From the NCBI GenBank assembly GCA_008015235.1, contig SSFF01000031.1:39549-103548 (forward strand): a stretch of 64,000 nucleotides of DNA, read 5' to 3'. How positions within the stretch are numbered: the stretch's first letter is position 1; the number at the start of each line of letters is the position of its first letter. The translations under genes were made by a program, and so were the position numbers. Source of the stretch: Rhodoferax sp. (GTDB lineage: Bacteria > Pseudomonadota > Gammaproteobacteria > Burkholderiales > Burkholderiaceae_C). Of the stretch, positions 8,658 through 18,473 are shown piece after piece. Below the pieces are notes generated by a model. It was not told the DNA's origin, ran no database searches, and saw nothing but the letters and a program-made list of their open reading frames with translations.

Positions 8658-9884
8658 TCACGCCCGCACCGGGGTGCGAGCCCCCACGGCCACAGCGGCG
8701 CCGACGCTGAGTACCAGCACAAATGCCGCACCCAAAAGGGTGGCGCCGTACATGCCTTTGTCCATCCAGACACCAAATACCACGGGGGCAATGGCAAAGC
8801 CCACGTCCAGGCCCGAATACACCATGCCATACACACGCCCGGTGGCACCCGTCGGAGTGGCGCGCTTGATCATCATGTCACGCGAGGGGCCACCAATGCC
8901 AATGGCAAAACCGGTCAGGGCCAGCACCGCCATGGTGGCATTGGCACCGAGCCAGCCCAAGCCGCACAGGCCCAGCAGCAAGGCACCTGCCAGCATGGCC
9001 GCAGCTACCACCTGGTCGCTGCGCACGGTACGTGCAGCCACCACACCCCCGACAAACATGCCTATGGCGCCGAACAGCATGTAGGAACTGAGCGTGAAGG
9101 TTGCGGCCTCCAGACTCACGCGGTACTGGGCCTGCAAGATCGAGACCGAAAAGTTCTGCACCACAGCCAGCGTCATGGTCGAGAGCATGAAAAACCCGAA
9201 ACACCACCAGACCACGGGCATTCGCAAAAACGCCAGAGGTGCGGCAGAAGCACCCGCCGTGCCGGGCGCATGCTCGACGACACGGGTGTGCAAGTCGGCC
9301 CGGTAGACCGCCAGCAGCACCAGGATCGACAGGTAGAGCAAGGCAGCCGCCCCATAGGCGGTGCGCCAGTTGGACAGGGCTGCAATGCCGGTCAGAAACA
9401 CGGGGGCGGCCGCCCAGCCCAGATTCCCCGTGAGCCCGTGGGCACTGAAAGCGTAGCCCAGCCGCGGGGCCGATACGCGCTGGTTGAGAATGGTGAAGTC
9501 CACGGGATGGAAGGTGGCGTTGGCCAGGCCGGCAATGGCCGCCGTGAACACCAGACCACTGTAGCCCGTGACCAGCGCTGCACTGACACTGGCCAGGGCG
9601 AACAGGCCTAGCGCCACGAACAGCAGCGGGCGTGCACCAAAGCGGTCCACCACAAAGCCCGCGCAGGCCTGACCCACACCCGAAACCACAAAAAAGACGC
9701 TGGTGAGCAGGCCCAACTGCGAAAAGCTCAGACCGAATTCACTCATGAAGACCGGGAACATCACGGCCAGGAGCAAATGGCCGAAATGCGAAGCCGCATG
9801 GGCCAGCCCCACCAGGGCAATGACCCGAGCGTCCTCAGCAAGTGGGCGGTCGTTGGTCGAGGCGGGTTGTGCAGCAGTGCTCAT
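8658..9884 (-). CDS. MFS transporter
   Basis: 408 residues from ATG 9884, about 12 hydrophobic helices. The first half has the motif A region GFVVDRFGARP after helix 2. The opening HAASHFGHLLLAVMFPVFMSEF resembles the fosmidomycin resistance and related drug exporter branch, but the substrate is not determinable. It lies 49 bases downstream of a HutC-like repressor gene on the same strand, so the two may be cotranscribed. Confidence 0.85.
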   Translation of the reverse strand: MSTAAQPASTNDRPLAEDARVIALVGLAHAASHFGHLLLAVMFPVFMSEFGLSFSQLGLLTSVFFVVSGVGQACAGFVVDRFGARPLLFVALGLFALASVSAALVTGYSGLVFTAAIAGLANATFHPVDFTILNQRVSAPRLGYAFSAHGLTGNLGWAAAPVFLTGIAALSNWRTAYGAAALLYLSILVLLAVYRADLHTRVVEHAPGTAGASAAPLAFLRMPVVWWCFGFFMLSTMTLAVVQNFSVSILQAQYRVSLEAATFTLSSYMLFGAIGMFVGGVVAARTVRSDQVVAAAMLAGALLLGLCGLGWLGANATMAVLALTGFAIGIGGPSRDMMIKRATPTGATGRVYGMVYSGLDVGFAIAPVVFGVWMDKGMYGATLLGAAFVLVLSVGAAVAVGARTPVRA

Positions 9885-9933
9885 GCCAAGGATGGTACGC
9901 GCGAAAACAATGCCGCAGGACCTTCCACGGACA

Positions 9934-10656
9934 TTACAGGGCAAACAGGCCGTGAAAACGGTAGCGCGTACCCGGATACAGCAAGCGCGCATGGCTGGCC
10001 ACGGACTGGCCACTGATGGTCGTTCGCGTCATCAGCAGGCAGGCATCGCCCTCGCCCATCGCCAGCTCCTGGGCCTGGGCCCGGGTGGCCGGGGCGGCAG
10101 AGATGGTGTAGCTGGCCTGTGTGACCGGCGCATGGTCAATGAGGTAGCGCGTGGGCGTCATCACCATGAAGTCCTGCTCCAGGTAGTGCGGCGCACTTTG
10201 GGGGTTCACATAGCGGTCTTCAAGCTGGATGGGAATGCCGTTTTCCAGATGCACGATCACCGAATGGAACAGGGTGCTGCTGCTGCGCACTTCGAATATC
10301 TGGGCCAGCGCCTTGTCCGCCTTCACCTTTTCCACCAGCAGCACGCGGGCCCCCGGTGTGTGGCCGCGTTCCAGCACTTCTTCGCGGATGTCGCGCACCT
10401 GCAGGGTGCTGGAGATCTGGTGCAGCTGCGCCACCACCGTGCCCGAGCCACGCACGCGCGTGACCACTCCCTCCACAGCCAGCTCCTTGACTGCGCGGTT
10501 GACCGTCATGCGGCTCAGTCCGAACTTCTTTTGCAATGCCGACTCGCTGGGCACAGCGTCACCGGGCAGCCAATGCCCCTCACTGATCTGTTTTTTGATG
10601 TACGACTTGATTTGCTCGTACGCGGGCAGCGTGGAATGGGGTATGGCAGATGGCAT
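9934..10656 (-). CDS. GntR/HutC family transcriptional repressor
   Basis: 240 residues. The N-terminal GntR winged helix (about residues 10-75) has PSESALQKKFGLSRMTVNRAVKELAVEGVVTRVRGSGTVVA. The C-terminal UTRA ligand domain has LFHSVIVHLENGIPIQLEDRYVNP and ends with LLYPGTRYRF, close to histidine utilisation repressors. HutC binds urocanate in hut operons, but no hut gene lies within this window, so it is either a distant hut regulator or controls the adjacent MFS gene. The start has little alternative within the frame. Confidence 0.85.
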   Translation of the reverse strand: MPSAIPHSTLPAYEQIKSYIKKQISEGHWLPGDAVPSESALQKKFGLSRMTVNRAVKELAVEGVVTRVRGSGTVVAQLHQISSTLQVRDIREEVLERGHTPGARVLLVEKVKADKALAQIFEVRSSSTLFHSVIVHLENGIPIQLEDRYVNPQSAPHYLEQDFMVMTPTRYLIDHAPVTQASYTISAAPATRAQAQELAMGEGDACLLMTRTTISGQSVASHARLLYPGTRYRFHGLFAL

Positions 10657-10742
10657 GCATCGAATTTAGCCGATTACCCCCCTTCCGTGCCCCTGTACAG
10701 GAAGAAAACACATGGACAGCCACACCCAAAGTGGCGGTGCGC

Positions 10743-11507
10743 CTACAGACTGCTGGCGTGCAGGCAGATGGCCGCGGCGGCGGCCACGTTGAGCGATTCT
10801 TCGCCGCCGGGCTGGCCGATGCGGGCGAAGTGGCTGGCGCGCTGCATCAAGGCCTCGCACACGCCCTGCCCTTCGTGGCCCATGGCCCAGGCGCAGGGCT
10901 TGGGCAGGCGCAGGTTCTGGATCAGCTCCCCCTGGTGCGAACTGGTCACGACGATGGGCACCTGCAAGGCGTCCAGTTCGGGCTCGGTCACGCCTTCCAC
11001 CAAGTGCAGCCCGAAGTGGGCTCCCATGCCGGCGCGCAGCACCTTGGGACTCCACAGTGCCGCCGTCCCCTTGAGTGCGATCACCTGGCGAAAGCCAAAG
11101 GCCCCGGCACTGCGCAGGATGGAGCCGACATTGCCCGCGTCCTGCACCCGGTCGAGGATGACGCTGGCAGCGAGCGGCTGCAAAGCCGTGTCCGTAGGCA
11201 GGTCGAGTACAAAGCCGACCTTGGCCGGCGACTCCAGGCCGCTGATTTCGGCAAACAAAGAAGCTGGAATTGCTACGCTTTTTGCAGCAGACTGCGCATA
11301 TTCCACGCGGGCCAGGGGCCAGAAATCCTCAGAAAACACAGCCACTGCCGGGCGCAGACCGCGCACCAGGGCAGCGCTGCACAGGTGGTCGCCTTCGACC
11401 CAGATGCGCCCGGCCTTGCGATAGGCGGCATTGTCAGTGGCCAGACGGCGCAGCTCCTTGAGCAGCGGGTTGTCGCGCGAGCTGATGTGCACCACGGATT
11501 CGGTCAT
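10743..11507 (-). CDS. TrmH/SpoU family RNA 2'-O-methyltransferase
   Basis: 254 residues from ATG 11507. An N-terminal substrate-binding region (RNPLLKELRRLATDNAAYRK, then WVEGDHL) is followed by the SPOUT catalytic domain. Motif 1 is VQDAGNVGSILRSAGAFG, motif 2 is AWAMGHEGQGV and motif 3 is EESLNVAAAAAI, which form the trefoil-knot SAM site. It targets a ribose in rRNA or tRNA; the exact site is not clear. It lies 10 bases after rnhB as the last gene of the lpx cluster. It contains a copy of the dispersed repeat at 11272-11320, encoding VEYAQSAAKSVAIP. Confidence 0.88.
   Translation of the reverse strand: MTESVVHISSRDNPLLKELRRLATDNAAYRKAGRIWVEGDHLCSAALVRGLRPAVAVFSEDFWPLARVEYAQSAAKSVAIPASLFAEISGLESPAKVGFVLDLPTDTALQPLAASVILDRVQDAGNVGSILRSAGAFGFRQVIALKGTAALWSPKVLRAGMGAHFGLHLVEGVTEPELDALQVPIVVTSSHQGELIQNLRLPKPCAWAMGHEGQGVCEALMQRASHFARIGQPGGEESLNVAAAAAICLHASSL
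11272..11320 (-). repeat. Dispersed 48-bp repeat inside the RNA methyltransferase gene
   Basis: Minus-strand reading begins GGCCCCTGGCCCGCGTGG, has ATATGCGCAGTCTGCTG in the core and ends AAAAAGCGTAGC. It is read in frame and sense with the gene, giving ARVEYAQSAAK, closely matching the [11 protein letters not shown] made by the copy in lpxB, although the two proteins are unrelated. Confidence 0.7.
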
Positions 11508-11517
11508 GGCCAGGCCT

Positions 11518-12141
11518 TTACAACACGGCCCGTACGGGCGCAAACGAGCTGCGGTGCAGGGGGCTGGCGCCATGCGCACGCAGGGCCGCCAAATGTTCGG
11601 CCGTGCCATAGCCTTTGTGGCCGGCAAAGCCGTATTGCGGATAGGCTCTGTCCACCTCTTCACACCAGCGGTCACGCGTGACCTTGGCAAGGATCGATGC
11701 GGCCGAAATGGATGGAACCAGCGCATCCCCCTGAACAATGGCCTCGGCCACCACGTCGAGCACGGGCAGGCGGTTGCCATCGACCAGCACCTTGCCGGGC
11801 TTCAGGCGCAGGCCTTCGACGGCACGGCGCATGGCCAAGAGCGTGGCTTGCAGGATGTTGAGGCTATCGATTTCCTCCACGCTGGCCTCGGCCACGGAGA
11901 AACACAGGGCCTTGGCGCGGATTTCATCGAACAACTGCTCGCGGCGGCGTGCCGTGAGCTTCTTGGAGTCGTTGAGTCCGGCAATCGGATGCAGTTCGTC
12001 CAGGATGACGGCTGCAGCCACCACGGGCCCTGCCAGCGGCCCGCGCCCGGCCTCGTCCACACCCGCGATCAGACACGGTGCATCCCAGGCCAGAACGGCT
12101 TGTTGGGGCTTAACGGTTTTCAAGGACTTGGGCGATCGCAT
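11518..12141 (-). CDS. rnhB: Ribonuclease HII
   Basis: 207 residues from ATG 12141. Cleaves the RNA strand of RNA-DNA hybrids and single ribonucleotides in DNA. Catalytic acidic residues are visible in [16 protein letters not shown] (Asp-Glu) and in [10 protein letters not shown] (Asp), and the C-terminal part has the typical SIAKVTRD-like [17 protein letters not shown]. The chosen start overlaps the lpxB end by 32 bases; a TTG near 12123 is an alternative, so the N-terminus is uncertain by a few residues. Confidence 0.92.
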   Translation of the reverse strand: MRSPKSLKTVKPQQAVLAWDAPCLIAGVDEAGRGPLAGPVVAAAVILDELHPIAGLNDSKKLTARRREQLFDEIRAKALCFSVAEASVEEIDSLNILQATLLAMRRAVEGLRLKPGKVLVDGNRLPVLDVVAEAIVQGDALVPSISAASILAKVTRDRWCEEVDRAYPQYGFAGHKGYGTAEHLAALRAHGASPLHRSSFAPVRAVL

Positions 12142-13285
12142 CGGTGGCCAGTTGCGCGGTGTCGCGCTGCAAAGTGTGGTGCATGTCGGTAAAAGTGCGC
12201 TGCAGGGCCTGCACACGCGGGGCATTCTGCGCCAGATCGTCAAGCCAGCGCAGCACTTCGTCGGCCAGTGCGTCGGGCGTGGCGGCGTCTTGCAGCAGTT
12301 CGGGCACCACGAAGTCGCCCGCCAGGATATTGGGCAGGCCGACCCAAGGCTGCAGGCGTTTGCGCTTCATCATCCACCAGGAAAAGGCGCTCATGTGGTA
12401 GCCAATGACCATGGGGCGCTTGAACAGGGCCGCCTCCAGCGTGGCGGTGCCGCTGGCAATGAGCGTCACGTCGCAGGCGGCCAGCGCCAGGTGCGACTGG
12501 CCGGTGAGCACCTGCACGCTCCCCGCCATGCCGCTCTGGCGCAACAGCGCCTCAATCTCAGGTTGCAGCCCCGGCACTGCAGGAACTATGAATTTTGTAG
12601 CGGATTGCGCTTGTTCTATTCGGGCTGCAGCCTCAAAAAACCTCAAAGCCAGGTGTCGAATCTCAGACTGGCGACTGCCCGGCAGCAAGGCCACCACGCG
12701 GTCGTCCAGGGCGAGCCCCAGGGCCTGGCGTGCCGCTGCCTTGTCGGGCTCCATCGGGATCACATTGGCCAGCGGATGCCCCACATAGGTGGCGGCGATA
12801 CCGTGGCGCGCCAACAGCGTGGGTTCGAACGGGAAGATACAGAGGACGTGATCGGCGCTGGCACGGATTTTTTCCAGGCGTTCGGCGCGCCAGGCCCAGA
12901 CCGAGGGGCAGACAAAGTGCACGGTCTTGACACCGGCGGCACGCAGGTTGCGCTCCAGGTCGAGGTTGAAGTCCGGCGCATCGACGCCCACAAACAGATC
13001 CGGCGGTGCTTGCAGCAGCCGCTGCTGCAGCTGTTTGCGGATGCCCACGATTTCGCGGTAACGGCGCAGAAGCTCCCAGCTGAAGCCGTGTACCGCCAGT
13101 TTGTGGTGCGGCCACCAGGCCTCGAAACCCTGGCGCTGCATGCTGGGCCCGCCAATACCGGCGGCCTGCAAACCACTCCAGCGCGCCTGCAGCCCCTGCA
13201 GCAGCAACCCGGCCAGCAGGTCACCCGAGGCCTCGCCCGCCACCATGGCCATGCGCGGCACCGTTGCAGTGGGCGTTGAAGTCAT
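12110..13285 (-). CDS. lpxB: Lipid-A-disaccharide synthase
   Basis: 391 residues. Joins UDP-2,3-diacylglucosamine and lipid X to form the disaccharide of lipid A, at the inner face of the membrane. It shows the GT-B fold markers [15 protein letters not shown] at the N-terminus, [21 protein letters not shown] and [11 protein letters not shown] with PMVIGYHMS. It sits 15 bases after lpxA. An in-frame copy of the dispersed repeat (12586-12634) encodes [16 protein letters not shown] in the linker between the two halves. Confidence 0.96.
   Translation of the reverse strand: MTSTPTATVPRMAMVAGEASGDLLAGLLLQGLQARWSGLQAAGIGGPSMQRQGFEAWWPHHKLAVHGFSWELLRRYREIVGIRKQLQQRLLQAPPDLFVGVDAPDFNLDLERNLRAAGVKTVHFVCPSVWAWRAERLEKIRASADHVLCIFPFEPTLLARHGIAATYVGHPLANVIPMEPDKAAARQALGLALDDRVVALLPGSRQSEIRHLALRFFEAAARIEQAQSATKFIVPAVPGLQPEIEALLRQSGMAGSVQVLTGQSHLALAACDVTLIASGTATLEAALFKRPMVIGYHMSAFSWWMMKRKRLQPWVGLPNILAGDFVVPELLQDAATPDALADEVLRWLDDLAQNAPRVQALQRTFTDMHHTLQRDTAQLATDAIAQVLENR
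12586..12634 (-). repeat. Dispersed 48-bp repeat inside lpxB
   Basis: The minus-strand reading begins GAGGCTGCAGCCCGAATAG, has AACAAGCGCAATCCGCTAC in the core and ends AAATTCATAG. Sense and in frame with lpxB, giving [11 protein letters not shown]. Confidence 0.65.
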
Positions 13286-13300
13286 CGTCCGAAGGGGGCG

Positions 13301-14095
13301 CTAGCGCACGATGCCGCGTTGAGCGTGCACGGTATCCAGAAAGCCCAGCATCATGTCCACATCGGGCTGCGCCTCGGGGTGGCTTTTCCCGAGCGCGCCG
13401 ATGCGCTCCTTGGCCTGGTCCAGCGTCAGTTCTTCGCGGTACATGGCCTTGTGCATGGCCTTGACCGCCGCAATGCGTTCGGGCGTGAAACCGCGACGGC
13501 GCAAGCCTTCAAAGTTCATGGAACGGGCCGCTGCTGGCTGGCCCTGGCACATGACGAAAGGCGGCAGGTCGGCAAACAGCAGCGAGCACATGGCCGTCAT
13601 GCTGTGGGCGCCGATGCGCACGAACTGGTGCGCCACGGTAAAGCCGCCCAGAATGGCCCAGTCGCCTACATGCACATGGCCCGCCAGCTGCGCGTTGTTG
13701 GCGAAGATGGTGTGGTTCCCCACCACGCAGTCGTGCGCCAGGTGCACGTAGGCCATGATCCAGTTGTCATTGCCAATGATGGTCTTACCCAGGTCACCGG
13801 GCGAGCCGATGTTGAAGGTGCAAAACTCACGGATGGTGTTGCGGTCCCCGATGACCAGTTCGCAAGGCTCGCCCGCGTACTTCTTGTCCTGAGGAATAGC
13901 ACCCAGCGAATTGAACTGGAATATGCGGTTGTCGGCACCGATGGTGGTGTGTCCTTCAATGACGCAGTGCGGCCCCACCGAAGTATTGGCGCCAATGCGC
14001 ACGTGCGGACCAATGACGGTGTACGGTCCGACCGTGACCGAGCTATCCAGCTCGGCACCGGGGTCGATGATGGCGGTGGAATGGATATTGGCCAT
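13301..14095 (-). CDS. lpxA: UDP-N-acetylglucosamine acyltransferase
   Basis: 264 residues from ATG 14095. First step of lipid A synthesis: transfer of a 3-hydroxyacyl group from ACP to UDP-GlcNAc. The N-terminal left-handed beta helix is visible as hexapeptide repeats ([29 protein letters not shown] and on), with [24 protein letters not shown] carrying the catalytic His region. The helical C-terminus begins near [14 protein letters not shown]. The start is chosen over ATG 14122 because MANIHSTA is the usual N-terminus. Confidence 0.96.
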   Translation of the reverse strand: MANIHSTAIIDPGAELDSSVTVGPYTVIGPHVRIGANTSVGPHCVIEGHTTIGADNRIFQFNSLGAIPQDKKYAGEPCELVIGDRNTIREFCTFNIGSPGDLGKTIIGNDNWIMAYVHLAHDCVVGNHTIFANNAQLAGHVHVGDWAILGGFTVAHQFVRIGAHSMTAMCSLLFADLPPFVMCQGQPAAARSMNFEGLRRRGFTPERIAAVKAMHKAMYREELTLDQAKERIGALGKSHPEAQPDVDMMLGFLDTVHAQRGIVR

Positions 14096-14114
14096 GATGG
14101 TACGCAGGGTGCGC

Positions 14115-14552
14115 TCAGGCAATGGTGCGCATGGTGCACATCAGGTCGGCTTCGCAGGCCACGGCATCACCCACGCGGGTCACGCCGTTGAACTTGAAGA
14201 TGCCAGCTTTCATGCGCTCCAGGGTTACGTCCATGGTCAGTTGATCACCTGGCTCCACCGGGCGCTTGAAGCGAGCGCCGTCGATACCGGCAAAGTAATA
14301 GACCGTGTTGTCGTCGGGGGTGGTGCCCAAGGTGTCGAACGCCAGCAAAGCGGCGGCCTGTGCCATGGCTTCGAGCATCAGCACGCCCGGCATGACCGGT
14401 CGGTGCGGAAAATGGCCCATGAAAAACGGCTCGTTGATGGTGACGTTCTTGATGGCCTGGATGCTCTTGCCCTTCTCGATGGACAGCACACGGTCTACCA
14501 GCAAGATGGGATAACGGTGGGGAAGTTGTTTCAGAATTTGATGGATGTCCAT
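14115..14552 (-). CDS. fabZ: 3-hydroxyacyl-ACP dehydratase FabZ
   Basis: 145 residues from ATG 14552, with a strong GGAG ribosome binding site just upstream. Dehydrates 3-hydroxyacyl-ACP in fatty acid synthesis and shares its substrate with LpxA and LpxD, which explains its place between them. Hot-dog fold with the [13 protein letters not shown] start and the catalytic [23 protein letters not shown] (His and Glu). Confidence 0.96.
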   Translation of the reverse strand: MDIHQILKQLPHRYPILLVDRVLSIEKGKSIQAIKNVTINEPFFMGHFPHRPVMPGVLMLEAMAQAAALLAFDTLGTTPDDNTVYYFAGIDGARFKRPVEPGDQLTMDVTLERMKAGIFKFNGVTRVGDAVACEADLMCTMRTIA

Positions 14553-14625
14553 GACGTCTCCTCGGTACATTGTGCGTTTGACCACCGGCCCTGGCCGCAC
14601 TGCGTGCACCTGGGGCAGTAGCCGC

Positions 14626-15609
14626 TTAATTTTTGGATTGCTCCAGTGCCCGGACGCGCTCACGCAGTCCGTGCAGTTGCTTCAAGGAAGCAGCATTCTT
14701 TTCCCAGGCGGCATTGTCATCAATGGGAAACATGCCGGTGTAATGACCAGGCTTGCGGATTGAACGCGTGACCACCGTTGCGGCCGAGACATGGACCCCG
14801 TCGGCCACCGTCAAGTGGCCCAGTACGATGGCGCCGCCGCCCACGGTGCAGTTGGCTCCAATGGTGGCACTGCCGGCCACCCCGGCACAACCGGCCATGG
14901 CCGTGTTGCGCCCCACGCGCACGTTGTGGCCGATCTGAACCAGGTTGTCGAGCTTGACCCCGTCTTCCAACACCGTGTCCTGCAAGGCACCGCGGTCGAT
15001 GCAGGTATTGGCGCCGATTTCAACATCGTCACCGATCACCACAGCACCCAACTGCTCGATCTTGACCCACTGTTCGCCATCCTTGGCAAAGCCAAAACCA
15101 TCGGCCCCGACCACCACGCCTGGATGCAGGATGCAGCGCGCCCCGATGCGGCAGTCTTCTCCCACCGTAACCCGAGAATACAGTTGCGAACCGGCACCGA
15201 TGACGGCACCACGCTCAACCACGCACAGAGGACCGATGATGGCCGAGGGATGCACCTGCGCTTCGGGGTGCACCACGGCAGTGGAATGCACACCCCCGCT
15301 ACGGTCTCGGCGTCCCAATCGTCGCCACACTTGAGTCAGGCGGGCAAAGTACAGGTAGGGGTTGTCAGCAACGATGCAGGCACCACGCTGGCGGGCCGCC
15401 TCTGCCATGTCGGCCGACACAATGACGCACCCCGCCCGGCTCTGCAGGAGCTGGGGCTGGTATTTGGGATGGCTCAGGAAACTGATCTGCCCTGGCTGCG
15501 CAGACTCCAAGGGTGCAATGCCGTCGATCTCCAGATCAGAATCTGCATGCAACTGGCCACCGAGCTCGCTGACGATCTGCGACAAGCGCAGCGAAACACG
15601 AGGCACCAC
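14626..15609 (-). CDS. lpxD: UDP-3-O-(3-hydroxyacyl)glucosamine N-acyltransferase
   Basis: 327 residues. Adds the second hydroxyacyl chain in lipid A synthesis. An N-terminal uridine-binding domain ([15 protein letters not shown]...ISFLSHPKY) is followed by a long left-handed beta helix of hexapeptide repeats. The conserved GADGFGFA and [21 protein letters not shown] near the active site are visible. It lies 7 bases downstream of ompH and 73 bases before fabZ. Confidence 0.96.
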   Translation of the reverse strand: MVPRVSLRLSQIVSELGGQLHADSDLEIDGIAPLESAQPGQISFLSHPKYQPQLLQSRAGCVIVSADMAEAARQRGACIVADNPYLYFARLTQVWRRLGRRDRSGGVHSTAVVHPEAQVHPSAIIGPLCVVERGAVIGAGSQLYSRVTVGEDCRIGARCILHPGVVVGADGFGFAKDGEQWVKIEQLGAVVIGDDVEIGANTCIDRGALQDTVLEDGVKLDNLVQIGHNVRVGRNTAMAGCAGVAGSATIGANCTVGGGAIVLGHLTVADGVHVSAATVVTRSIRKPGHYTGMFPIDDNAAWEKNAASLKQLHGLRERVRALEQSKN

Positions 15610-15616
15610 AGGCTCC

Positions 15617-16126
15617 TTACTTGGAACCGTTGAGGATCTTCAATACCTTGTCGGTAATGTCGTGGCGACCGTTGTTGTAGGCCACACCTTCTTGCAGGAT
15701 GAGGTCATACTTCTCGGCTTCGGCCACTTGCTTGACCGCCTTGTTGGCCTTGTCCAGCACCTGTTGCAGCTCTTCATTGCGACGGCCATTCAGATCTTCC
15801 TGGAATTCACGCTGCTTGCGCTGGAAGTCACGGCTCATTTCGGCAAATTCACGTTGGCGCGTGGCGCGCTGAGTTTCAGTCAGCGTAGGCGCATCGCGCT
15901 CGAATTTCTCATTCATGTTCTTCAATGACGACTGCAGGTCTGCCAAATCCTTCTGGCGTTTGGAAAACTCCTGTTCCAGCTTGCCTTGTGCAGTCTTGGC
16001 CGGCGCCGACTCAGCGGTTATCCGCTGGGTATTGATGAAACCGATTTTGGAGTCCTGGGCAGTTGCCGTTGCAGCTGCAGCCACCAAGGCCATTGCCAGC
16101 AACCAGTGTGTCTTACGTGTAGTCAT
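15617..16126 (-). CDS. OmpH/Skp-family periplasmic chaperone
   Basis: 169 residues. A signal peptide ([24 protein letters not shown]) precedes a segment [10 protein letters not shown] and a long charged coiled coil ([14 protein letters not shown] to [10 protein letters not shown]), the tentacle helices of Skp. It escorts unfolded outer membrane proteins to the BAM complex. It overlaps the bamA stop by one base (TAATG at 16124-16128), so translation is coupled. Confidence 0.9.
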   Translation of the reverse strand: MTTRKTHWLLAMALVAAAATATAQDSKIGFINTQRITAESAPAKTAQGKLEQEFSKRQKDLADLQSSLKNMNEKFERDAPTLTETQRATRQREFAEMSRDFQRKQREFQEDLNGRRNEELQQVLDKANKAVKQVAEAEKYDLILQEGVAYNNGRHDITDKVLKILNGSK

Positions 16127-18435
16127 TAGAAGGATGTCCCGATTTGAAATTGCATGTATTGGATTTTATCGTTTTCGAATTGACGAACAGGTCGTGAGAA
16201 GGCAAGGCGCAAGGGGCCCACCGGGGAAATCCAGCTGATGCCTACACCCACCGAGCTACGCATGTCGCCGACATTGATACCTTCATCGGAACCGTAGATA
16301 CCACCAATATCCCAGAACCCATACCAGCGCAAGGTACGGTCATTACCACCACCAGGCAAAGGCGACAAAATCTCGGCATTCAGTGTCACCTTCTTTGCAC
16401 CGCCAGTTGCCAAACCCGCTGTGCTTCCGAAGGCCACCCGCTGCGATGCCGTTGTCAGACTACCCTGCTCAAAACCTCGTACCGAGCCCAAACCGCCTGA
16501 GTAGTAGTTCTTGAATACCGGATAGGAGCTGCTGTTGGTGCTGGCACCTGCGGCCAGCTCCAGGTTGAACGCTGCAGTCGTCTTCTTGGAAATCGGGTAG
16601 AACTGCTGGTACTGGGTTGTTGCGCGTGCGTAACGCAAATCCCCCCCGACACTCCACTCGCCATTGACACGCAACACACGACCTGTGCTGGGAACTAAGG
16701 CGCTGTCCCGCGTATCGCGTGCCCACCCCAGGGTGATGGGCACCGCGTACGCTGTTTGCCCGAATTCATTGATAAAACTGTTATAGACATCCGGCAAATA
16801 ATCGCCCTTATTAATAGCCGTCTTGTCTGCACCAATTCCCAGGTAGACAGTGTCTGCTTCGGCAATTGGAATGCCAAAACGAATGCCCACACCGGTGGTT
16901 TCTACTGAATAGCTGTCGATGTCTGTGTAGGGACGCGAGGTACGCTGGTAAAGATCAAAAGTACGGGATACGCCATCATCCGTGAAGTACGGATCGGTAG
17001 TACTAATTACCAAAGTTCGGTTGTACTTGTTTGTATTGACCTCCAACCCCAGCGAGCTACCAGAGCCGAAGGCATTGTCCTGCTTGAAGCCAAAGGTCAC
17101 TCCAAATCCTTCTCCGCTGGAGAGACCAGCGCCCAAGCTGATACTGCCTGTCGGTTTTTCCTCGACCTTGACTGTGAGGTCTACTTGGTCAGGGGAGCCT
17201 GCCACCTCTTGCGTCTCCAGCGTAACTTCCTTGAAAAAACCCAAGCGATCCACCCGGTTGCGTGAGGCACGAATTTTGTCACCGTCGTACCAAGCAGCCT
17301 CCATCTGGCGGAATTCGCGGCGAATCACTTCATCGCGGGTGCGGTCATTGCCAGCGACATTGATACGGCGTACATAAAACCGTCGTGACGGTTCGGCTTG
17401 CAGAGTTACTTCGACCAAATTGTTGGCGCGATCAAGGACAGGCACTGCCTCCACACGTGCAAAGGCGTAGCCAAAATTGCCAAAATAATCGGTAAAAGCC
17501 TTGCTGGTCTGGGCTACCTGGTCAGCGTTGTAGGCAGTGCCGGCCTGGATGGCAACCAAAGCCTTGAACTCATCCTCCTTGCCGAGATAGTTGCCTGCAA
17601 GATTAACCTTGGATACGGTAAATTTTGCACCCTCACTGACATTGATGGTGATCGAAATATCCTGTTTGTTCGGAGAAATGGCGACCTGCGTTGATGTCAC
17701 CTTGAACTCCAGATAACCGCGACTCAGGTAGTACGAACGAAGCGTCTCCAAATCACCATTGAGCTTGGCGCGGGAATAACGGTTCGATTTGGTGTACCAA
17801 CTGAGCCATGTACCCTCGTCCTGGTCGAAAAGTCCCTTCAGAGTGGATTCCGAAAAAGCGCTATTACCCACGATACGGATTTCACCGATCTTGGCTGACT
17901 CCCCTTCAACCACCGCAAAACTCAGGTTGACGCGATTGCGCTCGATCGGCGTCACGGTAGTCACCACCTCGGCAGCGTACATGCTGCGATTGATGTACTG
18001 GCGCTTGAGTTCCTGCTCGGCACGGTCAACAAGGGCCTTGTCATAGGGGCGTCCGTCCATCAGGCCGATCTCGCGCAAGGCCTTCTTCAGCACGTCCTTG
18101 TCAAATTCTTTAGTACCTGAAAAATCAACTTCGGCAATGGTCGGGCGCTCTTCGACGATAACCACCAGCACATTGTCCTTGACATCAATGCGCACGTCCT
18201 TGAAAAGCCCCAGTCCGAACAGCGCACGAATGGACGCCGCGGCTTTTTCATCGCTGTAGGTATCGCCCACCTTGACCGGGATGGAGCCAAAAATGGTTCC
18301 GGGTTCGACACGCTGCAGCCCCTCCACCCGGATGTCCTTGACAGCGAAAGGCTCCATTGCATAAGCAGCGCCTGCGCCAACCACGAGCAGCGCCGCTGCT
18401 ATCTGCGCGCGCCAAGAAAAATTACTGAATGCCAT
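16126..18435 (-). CDS. bamA: Outer membrane protein assembly factor BamA
   Basis: 769 residues. Central component of the BAM complex that inserts beta-barrel proteins into the outer membrane. A signal peptide (about residues 1-26) is followed by POTRA domains (for instance PFAVKDIRVEGLQRVEPGTIFGSIPVKVGD and RFYVRRINVAGNDRTRDEVIRREF) and a C-terminal 16-strand barrel. The barrel ends in the canonical aromatic C-terminus (QFQIGTSF), with the GSVRGFEQGSL loop 6 motif (RGF). It is placed between rseP and ompH. Confidence 0.97.
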   Translation of the reverse strand: MAFSNFSWRAQIAAALLVVGAGAAYAMEPFAVKDIRVEGLQRVEPGTIFGSIPVKVGDTYSDEKAAASIRALFGLGLFKDVRIDVKDNVLVVIVEERPTIAEVDFSGTKEFDKDVLKKALREIGLMDGRPYDKALVDRAEQELKRQYINRSMYAAEVVTTVTPIERNRVNLSFAVVEGESAKIGEIRIVGNSAFSESTLKGLFDQDEGTWLSWYTKSNRYSRAKLNGDLETLRSYYLSRGYLEFKVTSTQVAISPNKQDISITINVSEGAKFTVSKVNLAGNYLGKEDEFKALVAIQAGTAYNADQVAQTSKAFTDYFGNFGYAFARVEAVPVLDRANNLVEVTLQAEPSRRFYVRRINVAGNDRTRDEVIRREFRQMEAAWYDGDKIRASRNRVDRLGFFKEVTLETQEVAGSPDQVDLTVKVEEKPTGSISLGAGLSSGEGFGVTFGFKQDNAFGSGSSLGLEVNTNKYNRTLVISTTDPYFTDDGVSRTFDLYQRTSRPYTDIDSYSVETTGVGIRFGIPIAEADTVYLGIGADKTAINKGDYLPDVYNSFINEFGQTAYAVPITLGWARDTRDSALVPSTGRVLRVNGEWSVGGDLRYARATTQYQQFYPISKKTTAAFNLELAAGASTNSSSYPVFKNYYSGGLGSVRGFEQGSLTTASQRVAFGSTAGLATGGAKKVTLNAEILSPLPGGGNDRTLRWYGFWDIGGIYGSDEGINVGDMRSSVGVGISWISPVGPLRLAFSRPVRQFENDKIQYMQFQIGTSF

Positions 18436-18473
18436 AAATCTTGTGTATCCGTAACGTAGGTAAATTCACGTGG

